NCBI RefSeq assembly: GCF_007713465.1
Contig: NZ_VMSG01000028.1
Span: forward strand, 1-64,000
From: Pseudomonas sp. H3(2019)
Lineage (GTDB): Bacteria > Pseudomonadota > Gammaproteobacteria > Pseudomonadales > Pseudomonadaceae
DNA: 64,000 nt
Direction of reading: 5' to 3'
The notes below the pieces were generated by a model. That model saw only the letters and a program-made list of their open reading frames with translations, was not told the origin of the DNA and did no database searches. Positions 18,148 to 26,926 of the stretch are shown one piece after another; position 1 is the first letter of the stretch, and each line of letters starts with the position of its first letter. The position numbers and the translations under genes are program-made.

Positions 18148-20184
18148 CTACCCTTCACAGTATTTATCGTCAGAGAGCAGCGTTACTTTCTTCCGGTTCA
18201 CAGTAGAATCTATCACCTCGCCCGCCACGGGCACTTCGTACCACACGTTAATACTTCCTGGCTCCTGCCCGGAGTCTTGCGTCGGTTGAGCAGGTTTGAT
18301 TTTGGTCAAATACGGCTTGACATTGATCACAAACTTGTCGTCCGGTTCGGCCCCCTGAATCTCATACGGTTCCGAAAACTCAGTGCCTGCTATAGGTTCT
18401 AGCCCAAGCAGATCTTTCGCACAGTAGGAGTGCACAGTGATTATCGTAGTTGGCGGCATATAAGCCTTAATAATATCAACCGTCACAGGTAGCCAAAGAT
18501 TGGTCGTTCCTTCATCACCCTCCAGGCTCAGGCAATTGACATCACCTTTGGAATTGAGAGGGAATGTGGGTTCCTCGAACGTGATACGTGTTTTTTCAAC
18601 TTCAACCGTCTGCAATTGCGACGACATGGTGTTCCGGCCGTCGACATACTGAATTTCCCAGTAGTTGTTGTTGTGAAACCCAGGGCCGACTTTTTCCATA
18701 ATGTTAGCGGGAATCTGCCGCTTGATTTCAGTTTCGCCCCCCAGCAAAGCGATAGGTCCGAATCTGTTCCCTTCGTAAACCAGAAAGCACTCTTCATTCC
18801 CTTCTGGTGTCCAGGTGTCAGCTGCTTCCTTCATCGGGGTGCTGATCCAGATCGGCCCTTTGAGATCTTCTGCTGAAATTACGTTGGCTACTCCGGAGTT
18901 ACCGATAACCGTCACCTTGACCATGTTTTTGTTAGTCAAATCCGGAAGGTCACCCGTATCCGGCCCTGCATAGCTGAAATCAATCAAAAAATCTTGCTCA
19001 GGGGATTTACGTGGCGGAGCGATACCGCGCACGAACTCGTAGTACACCTTCGCATCCACGTCGATATCAGAAGCACCAAACAAGGTTTTGAGGTGTTGAT
19101 CGTAAAACAGTTCGAACTGTATTACTCGCAGGTTGGACAGAAACTTCTCACCCACCAGGATGGGTGTAGCCGTGGGGGTGTTAAGGGCGACATAAAGCCT
19201 GACTTTATCGTTACCCAAGCCATTGACCGGGCGATCAACCTCGGCATAAACGTGTGATTGAAGGTCTTTCAGGTCAAGGGCATCCGGCTTGATTGCGCTT
19301 GGGATCCTGGGGGGCCTCAGCACGGCATCGGGCTGGATTCTCACGGTAATCGAACGTTCTAGAGAGACCAGACTGATATTCCCCGAGTAGTCTTCTATAG
19401 CGCAGTAGGCATACCACGTGCCATTAGTCAATGCCTCTGGAATGTCCTTTACCGGAATTCGCACCCGACCGTGCGACAGCAACGGCACTTTAATCGCTGC
19501 TGTCGGAGGCGCTGTTTGTGAATAGGTATCGGCGAAATAAATTATTACTTGGTCAGTGAGGTTATAGAACCCATAAGTTGTCGGAACATCTATCTCGATG
19601 TGATCATTTCCAAGCAACCATTCGCTGTCCAGATCACTACCGGGCGCCGGGTTTACAAAAGAAACCCTTGCAGGATTACTCTTATCACCCGTTTGCTTGT
19701 TTTGGTAGGGTGCAAATCTGTCGACTCGAATCGTCAAATACTGTGGAACGGTTGGATTTTCGGTATCACCATTTATAACCCTTACACCCACGTCCCACGC
19801 AGTTGATGGTTCAGCGATTTTATTGTCCAATAACTCACTGGAAGGAAATGTAAGCACTAATGGCCACTTACGATCAGCAATTGGCCCGAGATCGCCACTG
19901 CCGACAGTCGTCGCGATACCCGTATCCGGATTACGCAAGCGAATTTGATACGAGTCATCATCATGGGGGTTAGCAGAGTCATATGACTCCAACTTTATGG
20001 TGATATCCGTTAGATCGAGCAATGCTTTCGGCACATGGTTTCCGTTAAGCAGACCGTCCATAGTCGTCTTACCTGCAAAAACACCGGGATCATCCAATCT
20101 TAAAAAACGAAGTTCGTCTCGGGATTTTTCCGCCAGTTCCCGTTTACCAGGGCGCAGCAGGCCCAGATCTTGTTTAGCCGTCAT
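18148..20184 (-). CDS. Unknown 678-aa protein with Ig-like beta-sandwich character
   Basis: No family recognised with confidence. There is no signal peptide or TM helix. The sequence alternates short beta-strand segments with loops, and phrases such as GTWYAYCAIEDYSGN and NYWEIQYVDGRNTMSSQ resemble the repeated Ig-like modules of Pseudomonas surface or toxin-associated proteins. About five such modules seem to follow an N-terminal charged segment (LLRPGKRELAEKSRDELRFLR). GC content is clearly lower than in flanking genes. The ATG at 20184 has GGAG upstream, and a strong terminator follows. It may travel with the adjacent autotransporter; its function is unknown. Confidence 0.75.
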   Translation of the reverse strand: MTAKQDLGLLRPGKRELAEKSRDELRFLRLDDPGVFAGKTTMDGLLNGNHVPKALLDLTDITIKLESYDSANPHDDDSYQIRLRNPDTGIATTVGSGDLGPIADRKWPLVLTFPSSELLDNKIAEPSTAWDVGVRVINGDTENPTVPQYLTIRVDRFAPYQNKQTGDKSNPARVSFVNPAPGSDLDSEWLLGNDHIEIDVPTTYGFYNLTDQVIIYFADTYSQTAPPTAAIKVPLLSHGRVRIPVKDIPEALTNGTWYAYCAIEDYSGNISLVSLERSITVRIQPDAVLRPPRIPSAIKPDALDLKDLQSHVYAEVDRPVNGLGNDKVRLYVALNTPTATPILVGEKFLSNLRVIQFELFYDQHLKTLFGASDIDVDAKVYYEFVRGIAPPRKSPEQDFLIDFSYAGPDTGDLPDLTNKNMVKVTVIGNSGVANVISAEDLKGPIWISTPMKEAADTWTPEGNEECFLVYEGNRFGPIALLGGETEIKRQIPANIMEKVGPGFHNNNYWEIQYVDGRNTMSSQLQTVEVEKTRITFEEPTFPLNSKGDVNCLSLEGDEGTTNLWLPVTVDIIKAYMPPTTIITVHSYCAKDLLGLEPIAGTEFSEPYEIQGAEPDDKFVINVKPYLTKIKPAQPTQDSGQEPGSINVWYEVPVAGEVIDSTVNRKKVTLLSDDKYCEG

Positions 20185-20465
20185 TTCGTGTACTCCATCA
20201 CTGATTAGACTGATTAGCCATTTTTGTGCTCAAGCCGATTCATGCCCAAGAACACGTTACTCTTCCCCCCCGCTATTTCATTGCCCGCGCAATACCGAAG
20301 CGGATGACTACGTTCGCAAGACTTCTGGAGTCGTCACTCACCAAGCGTTGTTCAAAATTAAACGCCCTATCCCCGACACCGGCTACTGTCAGATCTGACA
20401 GGTCTTACGACCGTCTGTCGGTTTAATGCGACTTTTCCCACAATTTCCTTCTCCGATGAGCTTGA

Positions 20466-20699
20466 CGTTCACTTACGCCTGGCGCGGTCGCGCTGTTTTG
20501 CGCCAACGGTATTGCCGTACTGGCGAGCACCCACGCTTGGCGCAAGCAGGGCTGCAGTTTGTTTGAAGACACCGGTTTGATTGCCCTGGACAACCTGGGC
20601 TGGTACCCGCTGGTGGGCAGCGGTATTACCGCTCTCGCCCAGCCAACGGCGGACATTGGCGTGAGCCGAGTGTTTGCTCAAGCACTTGCGTGGCGATGA
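20466..20699 (+). pseudogene. Possible 5'-truncated gene remnant
   Basis: The 615-bp gap between the 678-aa gene and aruH contains one convincing coding-like stretch: 77 codons with strong GC3 and no start codon, opened by a TGA at 20463 and closed by TGA at 20697. It reads GAVALFCANGIAVLASTHAW and later LDNLGWYPLVGSGITALAQP. I do not recognise the family. The rest of the gap (20185-20465 and 20700-20799) shows nothing recognisable. It is interpreted as the 3' stub of a gene lost at the edge of an accessory block. Confidence 0.4.
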
Positions 20700-20799
20700 C
20701 GGGCCGGCGCGAACCGTGGATTTTGCGGCGCGCTTGGTGGTTCGCGGGTCAACGCAGGCCATCAGGCGCTGACAGCACTGCGATCTTTTGATTTATTTG

Positions 20800-21984
20800 T
20801 TAACGGTGGGCCTTCAGCAGCTCTGCTGCACAGCGCACGATTCGGCGGCAGGCTTCGGCCAGCCGCTGTTGGTCCAGTACCAGACCCATACGGATATGCC
20901 CCGCCGCGCTGGGCCCGAACGCTTCGCCGGCCAGCACCGACACGGCGTAACCTTCCAGCAATTTTTCCGCGAACGCCTGCGCACCGACTCCCGTCTGGCG
21001 CACATCGACCATCACGAACATGCCGCCATCGGGGATCACCGGGTTGATGCCCGGGCAATCGCCCAAGTGCGCACACACCAGATCGCGCCGCGCACGGTAC
21101 TCGTTGCGCATCAGTACAAGCTCCGGCAAATCAGCCTCCAGTGCCACACGCGCTGCGTTCTGCACGAAGTCGGGAATGCCAAAGAGCATGCACAGCGAAA
21201 GGTTTTCCAGGTGTTCAGTCAAGGGTTTCGGGCCGATCACCCAACCGACTCGCCAGCCACTCATGGCGTGGGATTTCGACAGGCTGTTCACGGTCGCCGT
21301 GCGTTCGGCCATCCCCGGCAGGCTGGCCGGACTGATGTGCAGGCCTTCATACAGCAGTTCGCTGTAGACCTCATCGCTGATCAGCCACAGGTCATGCTGG
21401 ATGCACAAACGCGCCAGGGCCTGCCAGATCGATAGCGACAGGCTGGCCCCGGAAGGATTGTTCGGACTGTTGAGCAAAATTGCCCGGGTCTTGGGGGTGA
21501 TCCGTGCAACGACGTCCGCCGGGTCAACACGAAAACCGTTCTCCGGCCGTACCGGTATCGGCACTACCTTCGCCCCACAGGCGCCGAACACACCTTCGTA
21601 AGTCACGTACATGGGTTCGGCGACCAGCACTTCGTCACCCGGGTCGAGCAGGCATTGCACCACCGAGTACACCGCACACTGCGCGCCCGGCAGCACCAGC
21701 ACATGATCGGCATCCACCACCTGACCGCTGCGCCGGGTGTGACGACGGGCGATACTGGTGCGCAGCGAGCGGGTGCCGCGCACCTCCGAATAGTGCGTAT
21801 CACCAGCCAGCAAGCTGTCGATGGCTGCCTGGACGATCGGCTTCGGCGTATCGAAATCCGGGTCGCCGACCGACAGCAGCAGCACATCGACGCCCTGCTC
21901 GCGCAACTCCAGCGCTCGGTAGTGAATCTGCCAGGCATCGGCTCCGTCACCAGCGATTCGTTGGGTCAAGGCTGAATAGCGCAT
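20800..21984 (-). CDS. aruH: Arginine--pyruvate transaminase AruH
   Basis: A fold-type I PLP aminotransferase of 394 aa. AruH transfers the alpha-amino group of L-arginine to pyruvate, giving 2-ketoarginine and alanine, the first step of the arginine transaminase route. Family motifs are SVGDPDFDTP, the NSPNNPSGAS substrate/PLP loop and the PLP lysine in NSLSKSHAMSGWRVGW. The whole sequence matches my memory of P. aeruginosa AruH, including the start MRYSALTQRIAGDG. The ATG at 21984 has AGGAG. It lies 40 bp after a chemoreceptor gene on the same strand and may be co-transcribed with it. The partner aruI is not in the window. Confidence 0.85.
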   Translation of the reverse strand: MRYSALTQRIAGDGADAWQIHYRALELREQGVDVLLLSVGDPDFDTPKPIVQAAIDSLLAGDTHYSEVRGTRSLRTSIARRHTRRSGQVVDADHVLVLPGAQCAVYSVVQCLLDPGDEVLVAEPMYVTYEGVFGACGAKVVPIPVRPENGFRVDPADVVARITPKTRAILLNSPNNPSGASLSLSIWQALARLCIQHDLWLISDEVYSELLYEGLHISPASLPGMAERTATVNSLSKSHAMSGWRVGWVIGPKPLTEHLENLSLCMLFGIPDFVQNAARVALEADLPELVLMRNEYRARRDLVCAHLGDCPGINPVIPDGGMFVMVDVRQTGVGAQAFAEKLLEGYAVSVLAGEAFGPSAAGHIRMGLVLDQQRLAEACRRIVRCAAELLKAHR

Positions 21985-22024
21985 GTACTTCTCCTGTCGC
22001 GCGAACTCCACATTCAACCCTATC

Positions 22025-23650
22025 TCAAATCACGAAACGCGCCACCATCGCATTCAAATCAACTGCCAGGCGCGACAGCTCATGGCTGGCGGCGCTGGTC
22101 TGGTTGGCACCGGCGGCCGATTGCGTGGCCAGGTCGCGGATGTTCACCAGGTTGCGGTCCACTTCACGCGACACCTGCGCCTGTTCTTCCGAGGCGCTGG
22201 CGATCACCAGGTTGCGCTCGTTGATCTGGTGGATCGACTGGGTGATTTGCTCCAGCGCCACGCCGGCTGCACGGGCCAACTCCAACGTAGTGTGCGTGCG
22301 CTGGTTGCTTTGCTGCATGGAGTCGACCGCTTCGCCGGTGCCGTTTTGAATCCCGGCGACCATTTTTTCGATTTCCTGGGTCGATTGCGCGGTGCGATGC
22401 GCCAAGGCGCGGACCTCGTCTGCCACCACCGCAAAACCGCGCCCGGCTTCACCGGCACGCGCCGCTTCGATGGCGGCGTTAAGCGCCAGCAGGTTGGTCT
22501 GCTCGGCAATCGCCCGGATCACGTCCAGCACCTTGCCGATATCGCGGCCCTGAGTGGCCAGGCCTTCAATCATCAGCGAGGTGTTTTGTACGTCATGGGT
22601 CATGGTCTGAATGGCGTTGACGGTTTCCACCACGCGGTCGCGACCTTCACGGGCGGCCTGGGTTGATTGATTCGACGCTTCGGAGGTGGACACCGCGTTG
22701 CGTGCAACCTCTTCCACGGCGGCGGTCATTTCATTGACGGCGGTCGCGGCCTGTTCAATTTCGTTGTTTTGCTGTTGCAGACCGCGCGACGCTTCCGAGG
22801 TCACGGCGCTGAGTTCTTCTGCGGCAGCGCCCAGCTGATTCGCGGAACCGGCGATTTGCTCGATGGTTTTGCGCAGGTTGGCTTGCATGGTCGACAAGGC
22901 CCCGAGCAGACGCGCCGGTTCGTCGTTGCCGTCGATTACGATAGGTTTGGTGAGGTTACCGCCAGCAATGGACTCGGCAGCGGCGACTGCGCGGTTCAGT
23001 GGTGTGACGATGCTGCGGGTCAGCAGCCAGGCCAGCAACACCGTCACCAATGCGGCAAACACCGACACCGCAATGATGCCGTTGGTGGCGAAAGAATATT
23101 GGTCGCCTGCGACAGCGTCGGCCTGGGTTGCACCTGCCTTGTTGATGGCGATCAGCTTGTTCAACTGCTCACCCATCAGATCGGTACCGTCCTTGATACG
23201 CGTATTGATCAGGTTGCGCAGGTCATCGAGTTTGTTCTGCCGCGACAGCTCCATCATCTGGCTTTGGGCTTGCAGATAACTGTCCAGGGTGGCGGCAAAG
23301 GTTTTAGAAAGCGCCGCTTCCTCACCATCGGCAGGCAAGGCTGCATAGCTCTTTTGAGCTTGTCTGGCCTTGTCAGTGAGTACGTTGATGCGAGTTTCAG
23401 CGTCTTGCAGTCCGGCGGCGTCGCGGTTTACCAGCACGCGGAACGAGAGAATGCGCATACGCAGAACGTTTTCCGTGATGGTCCCAAGGAAAGCGACGCT
23501 GGGTAGCTGGTTGGTTTGCATGTCGATGGAGGCCTGACGAATGATCGTCATGCGGTTCACGGCAAAGACACCGAGCACGATCACCAGCAACGCAATGAAA
23601 GCAAATCCGAGGAATGCTCGAGGTGCGATATTCATATTACGTAGGGACAT
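22025..23650 (-). CDS. Methyl-accepting chemotaxis protein, four-helix-bundle sensor
   Basis: A 541-aa chemoreceptor. TM1 is at about residues 12-33, a periplasmic helical sensor of about 155 residues follows, TM2 is at about 190-212, then HAMP and the long cytoplasmic coiled coil with the hairpin tip AEQTNLLALNAAIEAARAGE. The periplasmic size and all-helical look fit the 4HB_MCP type. It signals to CheA/CheW. The upstream extension in the same frame is unsupported. Adjacency to aruH suggests, without proof, an amino-acid-related ligand such as arginine or its catabolites. Confidence 0.92.
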   Translation of the reverse strand: MSLRNMNIAPRAFLGFAFIALLVIVLGVFAVNRMTIIRQASIDMQTNQLPSVAFLGTITENVLRMRILSFRVLVNRDAAGLQDAETRINVLTDKARQAQKSYAALPADGEEAALSKTFAATLDSYLQAQSQMMELSRQNKLDDLRNLINTRIKDGTDLMGEQLNKLIAINKAGATQADAVAGDQYSFATNGIIAVSVFAALVTVLLAWLLTRSIVTPLNRAVAAAESIAGGNLTKPIVIDGNDEPARLLGALSTMQANLRKTIEQIAGSANQLGAAAEELSAVTSEASRGLQQQNNEIEQAATAVNEMTAAVEEVARNAVSTSEASNQSTQAAREGRDRVVETVNAIQTMTHDVQNTSLMIEGLATQGRDIGKVLDVIRAIAEQTNLLALNAAIEAARAGEAGRGFAVVADEVRALAHRTAQSTQEIEKMVAGIQNGTGEAVDSMQQSNQRTHTTLELARAAGVALEQITQSIHQINERNLVIASASEEQAQVSREVDRNLVNIRDLATQSAAGANQTSAASHELSRLAVDLNAMVARFVI

Positions 23651-23828
23651 AGGATGACTCTCGGACGGAGTAGTGAATTCTTCGCGCATCCTTGCCGTGA
23701 ACGCTGGCAGGCAGGAAGTCGCTCCTCGCATGCAGGTAGGCGACTTTTATTTGAGGGGTGTGTGCGCCTATACCCTGTATCGGCAGGGCTTTAGGTTTTA
23801 TGGAGGGTTGAGCGAAATATATTTCTGA

Positions 23829-24971
23829 TCAGCCCTTGCGTGCCGCCATGCGCCAGACACGGCCGATGTCCCGCGCGCGATCATGCAGCAGGCGCGGAGC
23901 GTCGGCGCAGGCTTGTTCCAGGGTCATCGGCCCGGACGCGAGAGCGAATGCCGCGTTCACGCCATGTTCGTACATCTGCTGGTAGCCCTCGCCGAGGGTG
24001 CCGGCAATCACGATCACCGGCACACCCTGCTGCCGGGCGATACGCGCCACGCCAAACGGGGTTTTGCCGCGCAAGGTCTGGGCGTCGAAGCGGCCCTCGC
24101 CGGTGATCACCAGATCCGCATCACGTACCGCCTCTTCCAGGCCGACCAGATCGGCAATCACTTCCACGCCAGCACGAAATTGCGCGCCCAGAAACGCCTT
24201 GGCCGCAAACCCCATACCGCCCGCGGCGCCACTGCCCGGTTCGTCACGCAGGTCTTTTCCCAGAGCGTGGGCGCAGAGCCCGGCAAAATGCCCAAGGGCC
24301 TGATCCAGCTGTTGAACCTGTTCGACCGAGGCGCCTTTCTGCGGGCCGAAGATGGCTGAGGCACCGTGGGGGCCGCACAACGGATTGTTGACGTCGGCGG
24401 CGATTTCGAAGCGCACGCTGGCCAGACGCGGGTCCATTTCACTCAGATCGATCTGCGCCAGTTGCGCCAACGCCAGGCCACCCGGTTTCAATATTTGCCC
24501 CTGGGCATCGAGCAATCGCACACCCAGCGCTTGCAACGCACCGGCACCCGCATCGTTGGTGGCGCTGCCGCCGATGGCCAGGATGATCCGCTGCGCCCCC
24601 GCATCGAGTGCCGCGCGGATCAGTTCGCCCGTGCCGAAGGTGCTGCTGATGCACGCATCGCGCTGGCCCACCGGCACCAACTGCAAACCGCTGGCTTCGG
24701 CCATTTCGATGATCGCGGTGTGATTGTGGGGCAGCCAGCCCCAATGCGCGTCGACCTGGGTGCCGAGTGGCCCCTGTACGGTGGCGCTGCGCAGCTCACC
24801 TTCGCAGGCAGCAAGAATCGACTCGACCGTCCCCTCCCCGCCGTCAGCCATCGGGCACTTGACCAGCGTCGCATCCGGCCAGACCTCGGCCAAGCCGAGC
24901 GCAATGGCGTTAGCCACTGCTTCGGCACTCAGACTGTCCTTGAACGAATCGGGGGCGATGACGATTTTCAT
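23829..24971 (-). CDS. garK: Glycerate 2-kinase (GlxK/GarK type)
   Basis: A 380-aa cytosolic kinase phosphorylating D-glycerate with ATP to 2-phosphoglycerate, the end step of glucarate, galactarate and glyoxylate routes. Family motifs: IVIAPDSFKDSLSA at the N terminus, CPMADGGEGTVE, GGSATNDAGAGALQALG, and the late VITGEGRFDAQTLRGKTPFGVA. The ATG at 24971 has GGAG at good spacing. It follows cdaR on the same strand, separated by 168 bp containing a palindrome that may be an operator. The symbol garK is used for the family; glxK would be equally correct. Confidence 0.9.
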   Translation of the reverse strand: MKIVIAPDSFKDSLSAEAVANAIALGLAEVWPDATLVKCPMADGGEGTVESILAACEGELRSATVQGPLGTQVDAHWGWLPHNHTAIIEMAEASGLQLVPVGQRDACISSTFGTGELIRAALDAGAQRIILAIGGSATNDAGAGALQALGVRLLDAQGQILKPGGLALAQLAQIDLSEMDPRLASVRFEIAADVNNPLCGPHGASAIFGPQKGASVEQVQQLDQALGHFAGLCAHALGKDLRDEPGSGAAGGMGFAAKAFLGAQFRAGVEVIADLVGLEEAVRDADLVITGEGRFDAQTLRGKTPFGVARIARQQGVPVIVIAGTLGEGYQQMYEHGVNAAFALASGPMTLEQACADAPRLLHDRARDIGRVWRMAARKG

Positions 24972-25033
24972 GTGAATTCTCCAGTTCCAATGGAGCCCAT
25001 GCTGCCAGTTGCTATGAACAATAACGCCGGTCC

Positions 25034-25049
25034 GTTGCACAAGTGCAAC
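25034..25049. promoter_or_regulatory. Palindromic operator candidate upstream of glycerate kinase
   Basis: A perfect dyad GTTGCAC-AA-GTGCAAC lies about 63 bp upstream of the glycerate kinase start, in the gap after cdaR. Its length and symmetry fit a dimeric regulator site. CdaR is the obvious candidate by position only. A different dyad, TGTGCC-CA-GGCACA, is at 26319-26332 between cdaR and the truncated transporter. Confidence 0.4.
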
Positions 25050-25139
25050 AGGGGTTTATTGTTCATTCTCACAAACACCTGCGCGCCCGACGTAGCAGCA
25101 GCCTCGCGGGCTCGGCAGCTGCTACGGTTTTTTGGGGGG

Positions 25140-26252
25140 CTATTCGGTTTGCGGTAGCAGTTGCACGCCCAGGTACAGCGCGAGCATGCCATCGAGGCGC
25201 AGCGGATCAACGCCGCTGAGTTCGGCAATGCGTTCCATGCGGTAGCGCAGGCTGTTGCGGTGAATGCCCAACGCATCGGCACAGGCCTGGCTTTGGCCGT
25301 CGTGTTCGCACCAACTGCGCAATGTCGCCAACAGTTGACCGTTACTGTCCTTGGCGATGACTTTGCGCAGTGGCGTGAGTAACTCGTCCAGTGCATCGTC
25401 GTTACGATGACGCCAGAGCATGACCGGCAATCGATAGCGGTTCAGCATCAGCAAACGGCTTTTCGGCAGCACATCGCGCCCGTAGGCCAGCAAGTCGCCG
25501 ACCCGTCGATAGCAGCGGCGCAAGCCTTGCAAACCGTCGGCCTGGCCACCCACGGCGATGCGCAGAATGTTCCAACCCAGGCCTTCGAGTTTTTCCAGCA
25601 AGCGTTCGTTGTCCACTGCTTGCGTAGTCGGCCGGCACCATAGCAACGACGACTTGGCGGAACTCACGCACCAACTGTCGGGATAACGCGAGATCAGCCA
25701 GGCACTCAAGGCCTCGGCGGTCTGCCCGGCGCCATGTTCCAAGCCCAATTCAAACAAATAAGGGGTACGCGACAGCTGCGGCTTGAGGCCCATTTGCTGA
25801 GCTTCGTCGATCAGCCGTGGCGAATCCCCGGCCTCGCTGAGCAGCAACGCCAACAGGTCATCGCAACGCTGGCGACGCCATTGCTGCTCGGCCTGCTGGT
25901 TGCGCTGGCCAACCAGCATCTCGGCAGTCATGCGCACCAACTCCGCATAGGTACGCAGTTGCTCGGGCTCGCCGGTGATGCCCAACACGCCGATCAAACG
26001 CTGATCGAGCAGCAACGGCAAATTGATCCCCGGCTGCACGCCTTTGAGGTGCACGGCGGTCTGCGCATCAATTTCCACCACGCGCCCATTCGCCAGCACC
26101 AGTTGCGCACCTTCGTGCCGGGTGTTGATCCGCTCCGGCTCGCCACTGCCGAGGATCAGCCCTTGGCTGTCCATGACATTGACGTTGTACGGCAGGATGG
26201 CCATCGCCCGGTCGACAATATCCTGCGCCAGGTCGTGATCGAGTTCGAACAT
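25140..26252 (-). CDS. cdaR: Sugar-diacid regulator CdaR (SdaR)
   Basis: A 370-aa transcriptional activator of glucarate/galactarate/glycerate genes. The N-terminal sugar-diacid recognition domain is at about residues 1-135 (GVQPGINLPLLLDQRLIGVLGITGEP), a GGDEF-like/middle region follows, and the C terminus has the PucR-type HTH (CADALGIHRNSLRYRMERI, about 330-348). The ATG at 26252 (MFELDHDLAQDIVDRAM) matches family starts; 50 upstream residues in frame are unsupported. It sits upstream of glycerate kinase and divergent from a transporter remnant, the usual neighbourhood of this regulator. Confidence 0.88.
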   Translation of the reverse strand: MFELDHDLAQDIVDRAMAILPYNVNVMDSQGLILGSGEPERINTRHEGAQLVLANGRVVEIDAQTAVHLKGVQPGINLPLLLDQRLIGVLGITGEPEQLRTYAELVRMTAEMLVGQRNQQAEQQWRRQRCDDLLALLLSEAGDSPRLIDEAQQMGLKPQLSRTPYLFELGLEHGAGQTAEALSAWLISRYPDSWCVSSAKSSLLWCRPTTQAVDNERLLEKLEGLGWNILRIAVGGQADGLQGLRRCYRRVGDLLAYGRDVLPKSRLLMLNRYRLPVMLWRHRNDDALDELLTPLRKVIAKDSNGQLLATLRSWCEHDGQSQACADALGIHRNSLRYRMERIAELSGVDPLRLDGMLALYLGVQLLPQTE

Positions 26253-26420
26253 GCGGCGTAATCCTTGAGAACGTGCGGCGATTGATTGCTCACCCGCACA
26301 GGCTGTTGGCGTAAACCCTGTGCCCAGGCACAAAGACATCGGCTCAGGGGTGACCGAGACTCTCCAAGCGACCAACGTTACCCTTGCCTCGCAAAAAATC
26401 ATAATAAAGAGAGTCCCGCC

Positions 26421-26729
26421 ATGTCACAGAGCGCCGCTGCCAACCCGGCCATTGCGATTCTTGGCCTGACCATCGCCACCATGGGCGCCCTCACCGGTCT
26501 GCCGATATTCCGGCCGGTGCCGACCTCCATGCTCAGCGCCGGCGCCGCTGCCGGTGGCCTGGCATTGATCAACTCCATGGGGCAGATGACCGGTTTCCTC
26601 AGCCCGTACCTGGTCGGTTGGGTCAAGGACAGCACCGGCTCGACCGATGCGGCGTTGTACCTGCTGGCGGGGGTGATTGTCGGTGGCAGCCTGTTGGCGC
26701 TGCGTATGACGCGCACGTTGCGCGTTTGA
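26421..26729 (+). pseudogene. Truncated MFS transporter (C-terminal quarter; GarP/hexuronate-like)
   Basis: The 102-codon frame has its own ATG but corresponds only to the last three to four TM helices of a 12-TM major-facilitator protein: GLPIFRPVPTSMLSAGAAAG, then GLALINSMGQMTGFLSPYLVGW and a final helix. Intact anion:cation symporters of this type have about 430 residues. The first approximately 330 codons are missing between the cdaR start and this frame, although a start codon with an AGAGAG site precedes it. It is probably a deletion relic of the sugar-acid importer of the cdaR/glycerate-kinase locus. A functional short protein is unlikely. Confidence 0.75.
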
Positions 26730-26743
26730 TCACCGCCAATCCC

Positions 26744-26833
26744 TGTGAGAGCGAGCTTGCTCGCGATAGCGGTCTTCCAGCCAACATCAATGTTGTATGT
26801 GAAGCCGCCATCGCGAGCAAGCTCGCTCCCACA
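26744..26833. repeat. Inverted pair of REP elements (REPIN)
   Basis: Two inverted copies of the GAGCGAGCTTGCTCGCG repeat (26744-26772 and 26805-26833) are separated by 32 bp, with two mismatches between arms. It is the same family and arrangement as 9607-9707. Confidence 0.85.
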
Positions 26834-26926
26834 CTGATTTCAGCATTGGCCGGATAATTCCGTTTGCCCCGTGCGATTGTTCTGGTATTTGATTGAGCCT
26901 TTCCCACCGGTAAAAGGATTTCGCAC

